Positions 15,337 to 24,180 of a stretch of DNA of 43,364 bases are shown here, one piece after another (positions within the stretch are counted from its first letter, which is position 1; each line of letters starts with the position of its first letter). The stretch is taken from assembly GCA_016124535.1 (NCBI GenBank), contig WGNK01000015.1, positions 1 to 43,364 of the forward strand, read 5' to 3'. A model generated the notes under the pieces. The model was not told the DNA's origin, did no database searches, and saw only the letters and a list, made by a program, of their open reading frames with translations. The DNA comes from Azospirillum sp. (GTDB taxonomy: Bacteria > Pseudomonadota > Alphaproteobacteria > Azospirillales > Azospirillaceae). The position numbers and the translations under genes were made by a program.

Positions 15337-16476
15337 ATGGAAATGCTCATGACACCGACCGCGGGTCCGCGCCATCACCCGGAACGGCCAGGCTGGCGAG
15401 TGCCGAAGCTGCGGTTGGAGGCGCGCGAGGCGCCGTCGATGGCAATGGCCTGGATCGCCCCGGTTCTGGCGGTCGGGCTGACGCTGGGGGCCAGCCTGGC
15501 CCTGTTCGCCGGTCTTGGATTCCCGCCACTCGCCGCAATCCACGCCTATTTCGTCCAGCCGATTTCGAGCCTGCGCGGCCTGGCCGAGCTGGGGGTCAAA
15601 GCAACACCGCTGGCGCTGTGCGCCTTGGGCCTGGGCATCGGCTTTCGCGCCAATGTCTGGAACATCGGTGCCGAGGGGCAGTTGACCATGGGCGCCCTGG
15701 CCGGCGGCGGCGTCGCCCTCGCCTGCCACGGCAGCGGCGGCTGGTGGCTGCTGCCGGCGATGCTGGCCGCGGGCATCGCCGGCGGCATGGCCTGGGCGGC
15801 GATCCCCGCCTTCTTGCGCAACCGCTACCACACCAGCGAGATTCTGACCTCGCTGATGCTGACTTATGTCGCGGCGCTGTTCCACGCCTGGCTGATCCAT
15901 GGCCCGCTACGCGATCCCGACGGCATGGGCTTTCCCGAATCGCGGCTGTTCGAGCCCGATGCCCTGTTACCGATGCTGCTGCCGGGCACCCGCCTGCATA
16001 TCGGAGCGCTCTTCGTCGTGGTGGCGATGGCCGCGGCCTGGCTGCTGCTTGCCCGCAGCTTTCTGGGGTTTCAGCTCAAGGTCGCGGGCCTGGCACCCCA
16101 GGCGGCGGCGCTCGCCGGGTTCGACCGCCATCGCCTGGTCTGGTTCAGCCTGCTGGTCAGCGGCGGCCTGGCCGGCCTGGCCGGCGTGGTCGAGGTCGCC
16201 GGGCCGATCGGGCAGCTCAGCACCACGATCTCGCCGGGCTACGGCTTCACGGCGATCATCGTGGCGTTTCTCGGCCGGCTTCACCCGATCGGCATGGTTC
16301 TGGCCGCCCTGGTGATGGCGCTGTCCTATCTCGGCGGTGAGGCGGCTCAGATCGCGCTCGGGCTTCCCCAGGCGGTGACCGGTGTGTTCCAGGGCATGCT
16401 GCTGTTTTTCCTGCTGGCGTCGGACGTGCTGGTACACTACCGCGTTCGCCGGGCAACGCCCCCCTTGCCGGGGTGA
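15337..16476 (+). CDS. ABC transporter permease of the BMP-type nucleoside/simple-sugar family
   Basis: This is an inner-membrane permease (379 residues) of the BPD_transp_2 family. It has about ten hydrophobic segments starting at AWIAPVLAVGLTLGASLALF. The family signature is clear: GIGFRANVWNIGAEGQLTMG, then RNRYHTSEILTSLMLTYVAA and AGLAGVVEVAGPIGQL. The closest type is the first permease (YufP-like) of basic-membrane-lipoprotein nucleoside importers, where an ATPase, two permeases and a BMP binding lipoprotein normally sit together. None of these partners is next to it, so it is an orphan or a relic of a rearranged operon. Starts at 15337, 15343 (out of frame) and 15349 are close; only a weak GGAAA precedes 15349. 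Confidence 0.82.
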   Translation: MEMLMTPTAGPRHHPERPGWRVPKLRLEAREAPSMAMAWIAPVLAVGLTLGASLALFAGLGFPPLAAIHAYFVQPISSLRGLAELGVKATPLALCALGLGIGFRANVWNIGAEGQLTMGALAGGGVALACHGSGGWWLLPAMLAAGIAGGMAWAAIPAFLRNRYHTSEILTSLMLTYVAALFHAWLIHGPLRDPDGMGFPESRLFEPDALLPMLLPGTRLHIGALFVVVAMAAAWLLLARSFLGFQLKVAGLAPQAAALAGFDRHRLVWFSLLVSGGLAGLAGVVEVAGPIGQLSTTISPGYGFTAIIVAFLGRLHPIGMVLAALVMALSYLGGEAAQIALGLPQAVTGVFQGMLLFFLLASDVLVHYRVRRATPPLPG

Positions 16477-16513
16477 CCGGCAACCGAAGGCCTTGCCGCT
16501 TGCGCGCCCCGGC

Positions 16514-18580
16514 TCAGCGCAGGGCCGCCGCGATATTGCCACCATCCACCGTGGTCACGCCGGCAGTGGTCTTGAGCGCCAGCGCCTGGTGGACGAAGGC
16601 CTGCGCCACGTCCTCGGCGGTGACCTCGCGGCCGAGCAGGTTGCCGGTCATATAGCCGGCTTCGTCGAGGCCGCGTGCGCGTGAACGCTCGGCGATCATC
16701 GCCTCGGTCAGCAACCCGCTGCGGATGCGGTCGGCATTGACCGCGTTGGCGCGGATGCCTTCGCCGCCGTGATCGAGCGCATATTGCCGGCTGAGGAACA
16801 GGGTTGCCGCCTTGGGCAACCCGTAGGCGCCGAAGTCGGGTCCGGGATTGACCGCCTGCTTGGAGACGTTGAACAGCAGGCAGCCGCCGGTGCCCTGGGC
16901 CCGCATCACCCGCACCGCGTTCTGGGCCACGGTCTGGTGGGCGAAGAAATTGAGCTCGAAGCTGCGGCGCAGCAATTCATCCGGCAGGTCGCCGATCTTG
17001 CCCTGCCAGGCCGCCCCGGCGTTGGAAACCACGATATCGAGGCCGCCGAAGCGCTGGCAAATCCGGTCGAAACCGGCGCGGACAGAGGCGGCATCGGTCA
17101 CGTCGCAAGTCAGCCCCAGGACCCGCTTGCCCAGGCCCTGAGCGGCCGCGGCCACCGCAGCACCATCGAGGTCGAGCAGAGCCACCTCGGCGCCCTCGCG
17201 CAGGAAGGCGGCGGCGGTCGCCCGGCCGATCGCCCCTGCCCCGCCGGTGATTGCCACCACCTGGCGGGCCAGCGGCTTTTCCACCGCCCGGCCGAGCTTG
17301 GCCTGTTCCAGCGACCAGTATTCCATGTCGAACAGATCGGCCTCGCCGATCGACTCGAACCGGCCGATCACCTCGGCATCGGTGATCGTGGTGATCGCCG
17401 CTTCGGCGATATCGGCGGCGACCGATGCCTCCTCGGCACTCTTACCGACCCCGAACAGGCCCAGCCCAGGCACCAGGACGACGCGCGGCACCGGGTCCAA
17501 CGGCTTTTTGGGGACTGTCTGGCGGGCATTGTTGCGCGCGAAATACCCTTGGTAGGCGGCATGGTAATCGGCCAGCGCCGTCCGAACCGTCGCGGCAAAT
17601 CCCGCAAAATCGTCCGCCGCCGGCGCTGCCAGCAGCAGGGGCTTGCCCTTGGTTCGGATGACGTGATCGGGGGTGGCGACGCCAGCCTGGGCGTAGCGTG
17701 CCAGGTCACGGCCATTGATGAAGCCCATCACCGCGGCATCGTTGCGGAATTCCAGCACCCAGCGCCTGAACGCGCCGGCACCTTCGGGCAGCGCCAGTGC
17801 GCCGCGCACCACGGGAGCCACCGCGGCGACCGCGGCGAGCCGCTCGGGCAGCACCGCCGATACCAGCGTCCGCTCTCCGCGCGACAGCCGTCCGCGCGAC
17901 AGATAGTCCTCCGCCCGGCTGACCAGCGCGATCATCCGCTCGTAAGCGTCGCGCGCGTCGTCGCCGAAGCTGAAGATGCCGTGTTTCAGCAGGATCATCC
18001 CGTCGACGCCGGGCGACGCCTCATAGGCCGCGGCGGCTGCCTTGGCCAGCGCGAAACCGGGCATGATGTAGGGCACCACCGCGACGCGGTCGCCGTAGAG
18101 GTCGCGGATGCGGGCCTCGCCGTCGGGCTGGTCGGTCACCGCCAGCACCGCGACCGCATGGGTGTGGTCAATGAAGCGATGGGGCAGGAAGGCGTGGAGC
18201 AGCGTCTCGACCGAGGGATTGGGCGCGGCACTGTCGAGCAGGTTCAGCCGCTGGAGATTGACCATGTCCTCGTCGCTGAGCGCGTCGCGCCCGCGCAGAC
18301 GCAACAGCGGCGCCAGCCGTACCGCCGGCAGCCCGGCCGGCTCGATCGCCGCCATGTCCCAGCCGCTGCCCTTGACGCACAGCACCTCGACCCGGTCGCC
18401 CAGAAGATCGGTCGCGACCGTCTTGACCGAGGTGTTGCCGCCGCCGTGCAGTACCAGTCGCGGGTCCTGGCCCAACAGTCGAGAGGTGTAGACGCGCAGT
18501 GCCAGATCGCGATTGACGCCGCGTTCGGCATAACGCGCGATCACGCTATCTGCGTCGCGCCCGGACCAACGACTGTCCAT
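16514..18580 (-). CDS. Bifunctional class II aldolase / short-chain dehydrogenase (RhaD-type)
   Basis: The 688-residue fusion has two domains. The N-terminal class II aldolase domain (about 1-400) shows HGGGNTSVK, the zinc-binding HTHA segment and KHGIFSFGDD. The C-terminal SDR domain (about 430-688) shows the nucleotide-binding TGGAGAIG and the catalytic Tyr-x3-Lys in FGAYGLPKAATL. The architecture matches rhamnulose-1-phosphate aldolase/lactaldehyde dehydrogenase proteins of alphaproteobacterial rhamnose catabolism. Similar fusions act on other sugar phosphates, and no rhamnose genes are nearby, so the substrate is open. The start ATG 18580 follows AGGGAGAAA. A 14-bp repeat array lies just upstream, between it and the DUF442 gene on the same strand. 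Confidence 0.88.
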   Translation of the reverse strand: MDSRWSGRDADSVIARYAERGVNRDLALRVYTSRLLGQDPRLVLHGGGNTSVKTVATDLLGDRVEVLCVKGSGWDMAAIEPAGLPAVRLAPLLRLRGRDALSDEDMVNLQRLNLLDSAAPNPSVETLLHAFLPHRFIDHTHAVAVLAVTDQPDGEARIRDLYGDRVAVVPYIMPGFALAKAAAAAYEASPGVDGMILLKHGIFSFGDDARDAYERMIALVSRAEDYLSRGRLSRGERTLVSAVLPERLAAVAAVAPVVRGALALPEGAGAFRRWVLEFRNDAAVMGFINGRDLARYAQAGVATPDHVIRTKGKPLLLAAPAADDFAGFAATVRTALADYHAAYQGYFARNNARQTVPKKPLDPVPRVVLVPGLGLFGVGKSAEEASVAADIAEAAITTITDAEVIGRFESIGEADLFDMEYWSLEQAKLGRAVEKPLARQVVAITGGAGAIGRATAAAFLREGAEVALLDLDGAAVAAAAQGLGKRVLGLTCDVTDAASVRAGFDRICQRFGGLDIVVSNAGAAWQGKIGDLPDELLRRSFELNFFAHQTVAQNAVRVMRAQGTGGCLLFNVSKQAVNPGPDFGAYGLPKAATLFLSRQYALDHGGEGIRANAVNADRIRSGLLTEAMIAERSRARGLDEAGYMTGNLLGREVTAEDVAQAFVHQALALKTTAGVTTVDGGNIAAALR

Positions 18581-18600
18581 CGCGTTTCTCCCTGGTGGTC

Positions 18601-18702
18601 AGCGCCTGGTATTCGGCGCCTGGAATTCGGCACCTGGAATTCGGCACCTGGAATTCAGCGCCCGGAATTCAGCGCCCGGAATTCAGCGCCCGGAATTCAG
18701 CG
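18601..18702. repeat. Seven-copy 14-bp tandem array spanning the stop codon of the DUF442 gene
   Basis: Seven units of the pattern (A/G)GC(G/A)CC(T/C)GG(A/T)ATTC fill 18601-18698, and the periodicity persists to 18702. On the minus strand the array starts at the last sense codon (CGC) and TGA stop of the DUF442-type gene. It runs through the 116-bp gap towards the aldolase start. Three successive units are identical and earlier ones diverge, suggesting growth at the stop-codon side. Because 14 is not a multiple of three, the repeated TGAs (tca at 18697, 18683, 18669, 18655 on the plus strand) fall in all three frames. Confidence 0.95.
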
Positions 18703-19131
18703 ACGTGACATGCGGGCGAACAGCGCCGCCAGGCTGGCGATGTTGAAGCCTTTGGCGGCGGCACTCTGGGTCAAGGCGCCCGGCGCGTCGTGGCCGGCGA
18801 GCGCTTCGCCCAATGACCACAACAGGCAGCAGCGGGTGCCCGAGCGGCAATAGGCAAACACCGGCCCATCGCTGGCGGCGACTGCGGCGGTAAACGCGTC
18901 TACATCGGCGCGCGACAGCGATGATGCGGTGATCGGGATCGAGTGGTAGGCGAGGCCATGCTCTGCGGCCGCTGCTGCAATATCCGCACCGGTCGGCTGC
19001 ATCGCATCTTCGCCGTCGGGGCGGTTGTTGATGATGGTGCGAAAGCCGAGACGCGCCAGTTCCGCGACATCGGTCACCCGGATCTGAGGCGAAACGCTGA
19101 CGGTGTCGCTCAGGCTTACCGAATTGAGCAT
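18697..19131 (-). CDS. DUF442 / TIGR01244 family phosphatase-like protein
   Basis: The 144-residue cytoplasmic protein belongs to the dual-specificity-phosphatase-like family found alone or fused to beta-lactamase-like sulfur dioxygenases (Blh, ETHE1 relatives). The signature loop is FAYCRSGTRC, with Cys95 as nucleophile and Arg100. Upstream are the family's GFRTIINNRPDGED and YHSIPITAS segments. The family is often described as a sulfur transferase or beta-lactamase hydrolase-like phosphatase; the real substrate is not settled. The ATG at 19131 is chosen because the N-terminus then matches the family length and a GGAG lies 12 bases upstream. It may be co-transcribed with the aldolase/dehydrogenase gene downstream. 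Confidence 0.85.
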   Translation of the reverse strand: MLNSVSLSDTVSVSPQIRVTDVAELARLGFRTIINNRPDGEDAMQPTGADIAAAAAEHGLAYHSIPITASSLSRADVDAFTAAVAASDGPVFAYCRSGTRCCLLWSLGEALAGHDAPGALTQSAAAKGFNIASLAALFARMSRR

Positions 19132-19323
19132 TGGGCGCAGGCTCCGCGAGGGCTGGGGCTGGTTCGGGGTCGGTGGTGACCCGGACGGCGGTCTTGGTGA
19201 CGACGGGACTTCGGAGATTTGGCCGGCACCCTGGCGAAACGCAAGCGGAGAATCCCGGGCACTCGCGGATTTGGCCAGATTGCCCTGCGAAGTCTTCGAA
19301 CCGCCAAGCCTGGAACCATCGGA

Positions 19324-19362
19324 GGGATACTCGCCATCGAACCGTTCGATAGCGAGTATCCC
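19324..19362. repeat. 39-bp near-perfect palindrome downstream of the chemoreceptor gene
   Basis: The 19-base arms GGGATACTCGCCATCGAAC (19324-19342) and GTTCGATAGCGAGTATCCC (19344-19362) pair with a single mismatch around a one-base centre. It sits 26 bases past the stop of the minus-strand chemoreceptor gene. It has no T-run on either strand, so it could be a factor-dependent terminator, an mRNA-stabilising hairpin or a REP-like mobile palindrome. The remaining intergenic DNA (19132-19323) has two related short segments ending in GGATTTGGCCAG/GAGATTTGGCCGG and no gene. Confidence 0.85.
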
Positions 19363-19387
19363 CCGAGGACAGTTCCAGCGGCCAGAG

Positions 19388-21523
19388 TCAGGCGGCGCGG
19401 ATGTCGGCAAGGAAGGATTTGACTTCCCGGTCGAGTACGCCCGCTTCGTCGCGCAGGCGTTTGGCGGCGTCGAACACCCCCCGCGACATGCCGCGGGTGT
19501 CATCGGCGGCGTGGGCGACCACCGCAATGTTCTCCGAGACCGTGGCGGTCCCCTCGGCGGCCTGGGAGACGCTGCGAGCGATCTCGTTGGTAGCCGCCCC
19601 CTGCTCCTCGACCGCGCTGGCGATCGCGGCGGACAATTCGTCGATGGTGCCGATGGTCTTGGCGATCGCCTGGATCGCTTCGACCGAGCCCAGGGTTTCG
19701 GTCTGGATCGCCCCGATCTGGGTGGTGATCTCCTCGGTGGCTTTGGCGGTCTGGTTGGCCAATCCCTTGACCTCCCCGGCGACCACGGCAAAGCCCTTGC
19801 CGGCATCTCCGGCCCGCGCGGCCTCGATGGTCGCGTTCAGGGCAAGCAGGTTGGTCTGCTTGGCGATGCCGGCGATCAACTTGACCACCTCGCCGATCCG
19901 GCCGGCGGCGTCGGCCAGACGACGCACCCGCTGGTCGGTCTCGCGGGCCTGGCGGACGGCGTCCCGAGAGATGGTGGCGGCATGGGCAACCTGCCGGGAG
20001 ATTTCGCCGATCGAAGAGGTCAACTCGTGGCTGGCCGCAGAGACCGCCTGGACGTTGGCGGTGACCTGGGTGGTCGTGGCGCTGACACTGTTGCTCTTGT
20101 CCAGGGTCTGGTCGGCATTGTCGGACAGGGTACGGGCGCTCGACTGCAGGCCGTCGGTCGAGCTGCCGATCGTCCCGACCACGCCCCTCAGGCGCTGTTC
20201 CAGGCTGTCGGCGAGACGGGCGAGATCCGCGTGGCGCCGCCGCTCGGCCTGGCGGTCGATCTCCTGCTTTTCCAGGCCGGCATAGGCCAGCTTGACCTTC
20301 AGCGAACGGGTCATGGTGTTGATCCTGGCAAATTCTGCCAGATCGATATCGGCGATCTCCTTGGAAAAGTCACCGCGCGCGATCAGGTCGAAATTGCCTT
20401 CCATGACCGCGACCGGACGGCGGACGGTGCCGATCAGGAACCAGCAGGCCAGGATCGAGATGGTAATCGCCGAAGCGACCGCGAACAGGGTAAGATTGCG
20501 GATCAGCACAAACTCATCGACGGCATGACCGTATTCTTCCCCGGCAACCTGAACCTGGATGTCGCGCAAATCGGCAATGCTTTTTCTCACCGGCACGTAC
20601 AGATCGGCCAGCTTGCCGCCGGTCAAACCCCTCACTCCTTCGAAATCGCCCTTTTCGGCCAAACCGATCGCGACCGTCAGGCCATTGTTGACATAGTCCA
20701 TGCGTGCCTCGGTGAACCGAGCCGCAAGCACCTTTTCTTCTTTCGTCAGGTTGGTCGCCATATAGGCGTCCCAGATCTTGGTGATTTCGGCGGCGTTCTC
20801 TTTCATCACCGCAATCGGTTTGCCATCCCGCTTCAGGGCCATCATCAAGGCTTCCTGAAGATTTGCCCGGCTGAGGTCGTTGATCCGGCCGAGTTGCTCG
20901 AGCGGATGGACCCGGTCTTCATAGACGGTTTGCAGAGCGTTCTTGGATTCCGACAGGCCGATGAAGCCGGCGCCGGCAATCGCAGACATCAACACAAGTA
21001 CGCAGGCAAAGGCCGCGCTGAGCCGACCGGTCAGACTTTGCGCGAACGCTCGGAGTCTGGCCGCGATCCCGGTTTGAACGACTTGGCCGCCAGCGATCCG
21101 CAGACCGGCGGCGGTGCCATTGCGGAACATTGCGTAGATCCGCTCGGCTTCGGCGATCTGGGCGCGGCTAGCCTTGGTCCGGACCGACATGAACCCGGCG
21201 ATGCTTCCGTTCTCGACGATCGCGGTAACATTGGCCCGGACCCAATAATAGTCACCTGTCTTAGTGCGGTTCTTGACCAGTCCCTCCCAGGCTTCCCCGG
21301 CCTTGATCGTCGTCCAGAGGTCGGCAAAGGCCTCTTTGGGCATATGCGGATGGCGGACCAGATTATGCGGCGAGCCCATCAGTTCCTGATCGGTGAAGCC
21401 GCTGATCTGGACAAATGCCTGGTTAACGAAGGTGATCCGGCCGCCGAGGTCGGTCTTGGAGACCAGGATATCGCCGTCTGGAAATTCGACTTCGCGGTTG
21501 GTGATCGGCTCGTTGACACGCAT
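19388..21523 (-). CDS. Aer-like PAS chemoreceptor (methyl-accepting chemotaxis protein)
   Basis: This 711-residue receptor probably senses redox or oxygen and signals to CheA. The PAS domain (about 10-120) closely follows E. coli Aer: [58 protein letters not shown], so FAD binding is expected. Unlike Aer, two membrane helices (about 168-190 and 325-347) enclose roughly 130 residues resembling a four-helix-bundle MCP periplasmic domain. A HAMP region (about 347-400) follows, then a signalling domain with the conserved hairpin tip ([20 protein letters not shown]). The ATG is preceded by CAGGAGCC eight bases upstream. There is no C-terminal receptor-tethering pentapeptide. It is monocistronic, with a palindrome after its stop. 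Confidence 0.9.
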   Translation of the reverse strand: MRVNEPITNREVEFPDGDILVSKTDLGGRITFVNQAFVQISGFTDQELMGSPHNLVRHPHMPKEAFADLWTTIKAGEAWEGLVKNRTKTGDYYWVRANVTAIVENGSIAGFMSVRTKASRAQIAEAERIYAMFRNGTAAGLRIAGGQVVQTGIAARLRAFAQSLTGRLSAAFACVLVLMSAIAGAGFIGLSESKNALQTVYEDRVHPLEQLGRINDLSRANLQEALMMALKRDGKPIAVMKENAAEITKIWDAYMATNLTKEEKVLAARFTEARMDYVNNGLTVAIGLAEKGDFEGVRGLTGGKLADLYVPVRKSIADLRDIQVQVAGEEYGHAVDEFVLIRNLTLFAVASAITISILACWFLIGTVRRPVAVMEGNFDLIARGDFSKEIADIDLAEFARINTMTRSLKVKLAYAGLEKQEIDRQAERRRHADLARLADSLEQRLRGVVGTIGSSTDGLQSSARTLSDNADQTLDKSNSVSATTTQVTANVQAVSAASHELTSSIGEISRQVAHAATISRDAVRQARETDQRVRRLADAAGRIGEVVKLIAGIAKQTNLLALNATIEAARAGDAGKGFAVVAGEVKGLANQTAKATEEITTQIGAIQTETLGSVEAIQAIAKTIGTIDELSAAIASAVEEQGAATNEIARSVSQAAEGTATVSENIAVVAHAADDTRGMSRGVFDAAKRLRDEAGVLDREVKSFLADIRAA

Positions 21524-21922
21524 GTGGCTGGCTCCTGTGCCGTCGCTAAGCCCGACGGAGGCCCTAGGGAATTAGGCTGTCGGTCCGCCAAAGTCCATAC
21601 TATTGTATGTAATGAGACGCCGCACTGCCCTGCTATCCGCAAGCAATATGCCAGCGCCAGATCGGGCGCCTGCGTCGGGGCGCCGGGGGAAAAAGTCTGA
21701 TTTCCCCCCCTTCCGGCGGTCGACCCGCTGCCCCGAGCCGCTGCGACCACCTGACTAAAGCCTCTTGCCTCGCAATGTGCGTCGCTTAGTGCATGATCTA
21801 TCCCGCCGGCGCCGGGGAACAAGGCACAACCGGCGCGCCTCATCCTTGTCGTTCGAAGCAATTGTCGGCATACTCCCGGCCGCAACGGCAAAATCACCAA
21901 GAAAGCCGGCAGGAGGTTGCCC
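21524..21922. other. Intergenic region between divergent chemoreceptor and TRAP genes (399 bp)
   Basis: No gene is supported here. It must contain promoters for both directions. A relatively AT-rich patch at about 21590-21620 holds an inverted repeat CATAC-TATT-GTATG (21596-21609), about 75 bases upstream of the chemoreceptor start, a possible operator. A stretch of eight C after TGATTT lies near 21701-21711. The AGGAGG at 21911-21916 is the ribosome binding site of dctQ. Short open frames here lack any recognisable protein. Confidence 0.6.
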
Positions 21923-22459
21923 TTGAAAGCCCTGGAAATCTTCGTCCGCGGCGTCGACGCTATGAATCTGTGGGTCGGCCGCGCCGCCGCTTGGCTGACG
22001 CTCGGTTGCGTTTTGGTCTGCTTCGCGGTGGTGTTTCTGCGCTATGTGGTCAACATCGGCTTCATCTGGCTGCAGGAGCTTTATGTCTGGCAGCATGCTG
22101 CGGTGTTCATGATCGGTGCCGGCTACACCTTCATGACCGGTGGCCATGTCAAGGTCGACATCCTGTATAACCAGATGACGCCGCGCCGCCAGGCGATGGT
22201 CAACATCTTCGGCACCGTAGTTTTTCTGTTGCCGTGGCTGTTCGTCCTGTCGGTATCGGGCTCCCAGTTCATCCTGTCGTCCTGGTGGCTTCTGGAAGAA
22301 TCCCAGCAGACCGGCGGATTACCCGGCTATTTCCTGCTGAAATCGGTGATCTGGGTGTTCGCCTTCCTGGTCGGCATGCAGGGCCTGGCACTGATCGCGC
22401 GCAGCGTCCTGTTCCTGTCGGGGCGAGAGGAATATTCACCAGCCCACGCCTCGCACTAG
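21923..22459 (+). CDS. TRAP transporter small permease (DctQ/FcbT2-like)
   Basis: This is the small membrane subunit (178 residues) of a tripartite ATP-independent periplasmic transporter, which imports organic acids or related solutes using the sodium gradient. Four hydrophobic helices are visible: AAAWLTLGCVLVCFAVVFL, QHAAVFMIGAGYTFMTG, IFGTVVFLLPWLFVLSV and LLKSVIWVFAFLVGMQGL. The characteristic segment GGHVKVDILYNQMTPRRQA lies between helices 2 and 3. The TTG at 21923 is preferred over TTG 21917 because AGGAGG then lies 6 bases upstream. Its stop codon lies inside the ribosome binding site of dctM. Confidence 0.88.
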   Translation: MKALEIFVRGVDAMNLWVGRAAAWLTLGCVLVCFAVVFLRYVVNIGFIWLQELYVWQHAAVFMIGAGYTFMTGGHVKVDILYNQMTPRRQAMVNIFGTVVFLLPWLFVLSVSGSQFILSSWWLLEESQQTGGLPGYFLLKSVIWVFAFLVGMQGLALIARSVLFLSGREEYSPAHASH

Positions 22460-22470
22460 GAGCGCCGATC

Positions 22471-24093
22471 ATGTCGTCCATCCTGATCGGCGAGATCGTC
22501 GCCGGAGCCATGTTTGTCGCCACGATCTTCGTGGTCATGATCGGCTATCCAATCGCGTTCTCGCTCGCCGGCACCGGGCTGATCTTCGCCGCAATCGGCA
22601 ATGCCTGCGGCGTCTTCGACTTCGCCCTGTTCAACGGCCTGGCGTCGCGATATTTCGGCACCATGAACAACGAGGTGCTGGTCGCGGTGCCTTTGTTCGT
22701 GTTCATGGGCGTGATGCTGGAGCGGTCCAAAATCGCCGAGGCACTGCTCACCACCATGGGTCAACTGTTCGGTGCCATGCGGGGCGGGCTTGGGCTGTCC
22801 GTGATTCTGGTCGGCGGCCTGCTCGCCGCCTCGACCGGCATCGTCGGTGCCACCGTGGTCACCATGGGGCTGCTCAGTCTGCCGGCGATGATGCGCGCGG
22901 GCTACGACCCCAAGCTGGCGTCGGGCATCATCTGCGCCTCGGGCACGCTGGGCCAGATCATTCCGCCCTCGACCGTGCTGATCTTCATGGGCGACATGCT
23001 CCAGGGCGCCAATCAGCAGGCCCAGTTGGCGATGGGCAATTTCACCCCCGATCCGGTGTCGGTCGGCGACCTGTTCGCCGGCGCGATGATCCCGGGTTTG
23101 ACCCTGGTCGGCCTGTACATGGGCTGGGTGATCATGAAGTCGATCTTCCAGCCCAAGTCCTGCCCGGCGCTGGTCATGACTGCCGAGGAGAAGGCCGGAC
23201 TGTCGAAGCGGGTGGTCAGCGCGCTGCTGCCGCCGCTCGGGCTGATCGTGGCGGTGCTGGGCTCGATCCTGGCCGGGATCGCCACCGCCACCGAATCCGC
23301 CTCCGTCGGGGCGGTCGGTGCGATGATCCTGGCGATCGCCAACCGCCGCTTCACGCTCAAGGTGCTGCAGGAGGTCATGCGCACCACCATGACCATCAGC
23401 TCGATGGTGTTCGTCATCCTGCTCGGCGCCTCGGTGTTCAGCCTGGTGTTCCGCGGGCTGGGCGGCGAGAACGTGGTCGACGACGTGCTCCACGCGATGC
23501 CCGGCGGCAAGTTCGGCGCGATCTTCGTGGTCATGATGGTGATGTTTTTGCTGGGCTTCTTCCTGGATACCTTTGAAATCATCTTCATCATGGTGCCGAC
23601 CACCGCTCCGGCCCTGATCAAGCTCGGGGTCGATCCGTTGTGGCTGGGCGTCGCCATGGGGGTCAATCTGCAGACCAGCTTCCTCACCCCGCCGTTCGGC
23701 TTCGCGCTGTTCTATTTGCGCGGCGTCGCGACCAAGGTGGTGACCACGCTCGACATCTATAAGGGCGTGATCCCGTTCGTCGGGCTGCAGGTCCTGGGCA
23801 TCGCGCTGCTGTGGATGATCCCGGCGATGGCGACCTGGCTGCCGGGCGTGGTGTTCAATCGCGCCGTTCCCGCGGCCGAGGCAGCCAAGACGCCCAGCGG
23901 CCCCGGCAGCATTCAGATGCAGATGCCCGAGGAGAGCGGCGATTTCCAGAACCTGTTCGGCCCGCCCTCGGCCGCGAAGCCGCCATCGGGGCCGAGCGGC
24001 AGCGGGTCCCCGGCGACGCCCCTGGACGGCAGCGAGATGCCGCTCGACAACCTGCAGAACCTGTTCGGCAAACCCGGCGGTGCCAAAAAATAG
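22471..24093 (+). CDS. TRAP transporter large permease (DctM/FcbT3-like) with unusual C-terminal tail
   Basis: This is the large membrane subunit of the TRAP transporter, 540 residues with about 12-13 helices. Diagnostic segments are GYPIAFSLAGTGLIFAAIGN, MNNEVLVAVPLFVFMGVMLE, ASTGIVGATVVTMGLLSLPA and CASGTLGQIIPPSTVLI. They fit the FcbT3/COG4664 branch annotated for mannitol or chloroaromatic-type substrates; the real substrate is unknown. TAGGAG precedes the ATG by 8 bases. After the last helix (about 450) an 80-residue Pro/Gly/Ser-rich tail carries two similar motifs, FQNLFGPP and LQNLFGKP, near residues 491 and 530, which the family normally lacks. The periplasmic binding protein gene is not in the window. 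Confidence 0.9.
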   Translation: MSSILIGEIVAGAMFVATIFVVMIGYPIAFSLAGTGLIFAAIGNACGVFDFALFNGLASRYFGTMNNEVLVAVPLFVFMGVMLERSKIAEALLTTMGQLFGAMRGGLGLSVILVGGLLAASTGIVGATVVTMGLLSLPAMMRAGYDPKLASGIICASGTLGQIIPPSTVLIFMGDMLQGANQQAQLAMGNFTPDPVSVGDLFAGAMIPGLTLVGLYMGWVIMKSIFQPKSCPALVMTAEEKAGLSKRVVSALLPPLGLIVAVLGSILAGIATATESASVGAVGAMILAIANRRFTLKVLQEVMRTTMTISSMVFVILLGASVFSLVFRGLGGENVVDDVLHAMPGGKFGAIFVVMMVMFLLGFFLDTFEIIFIMVPTTAPALIKLGVDPLWLGVAMGVNLQTSFLTPPFGFALFYLRGVATKVVTTLDIYKGVIPFVGLQVLGIALLWMIPAMATWLPGVVFNRAVPAAEAAKTPSGPGSIQMQMPEESGDFQNLFGPPSAAKPPSGPSGSGSPATPLDGSEMPLDNLQNLFGKPGGAKK

Positions 24094-24098
24094 CGTGC

Positions 24099-24115
24099 GA
24101 TCGGCCCTGCCGATC
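24099..24115 (+). terminator. Small hairpin after dctM
   Basis: GATCGGC-CCT-GCCGATC forms a 7-bp stem with a 3-base loop, 5 bases after the dctM stop. There is no T-run, so it may be only a weak or factor-dependent terminator between the TRAP genes and hpnB. Confidence 0.3.
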
Positions 24116-24180
24116 TGGCAACCACGCTTGCGTCGGGGGCACCCCGGCGGCTAGACCTAGCGTGGAGATCGGGGCGGGGG

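Noticed and set aside
18601..18702. Possible CRISPR-like or direct-repeat array
   Set aside because: Units are contiguous 14-mers with no spacers and no cas genes nearby, so it is a simple tandem repeat.
16769..18853. 694-codon open frame antisense to the aldolase/dehydrogenase
   Set aside because: It reads through the reverse of a well-supported two-domain enzyme and the repeat array; its composition is Arg/Gly/His/Gln-rich without domains.
19103..21700. 865-codon open frame antisense to the chemoreceptor gene
   Set aside because: The opposite strand encodes a full-length, motif-complete Aer-like receptor. The antisense frame has no recognisable domain and is a by-product of high GC and codon bias.
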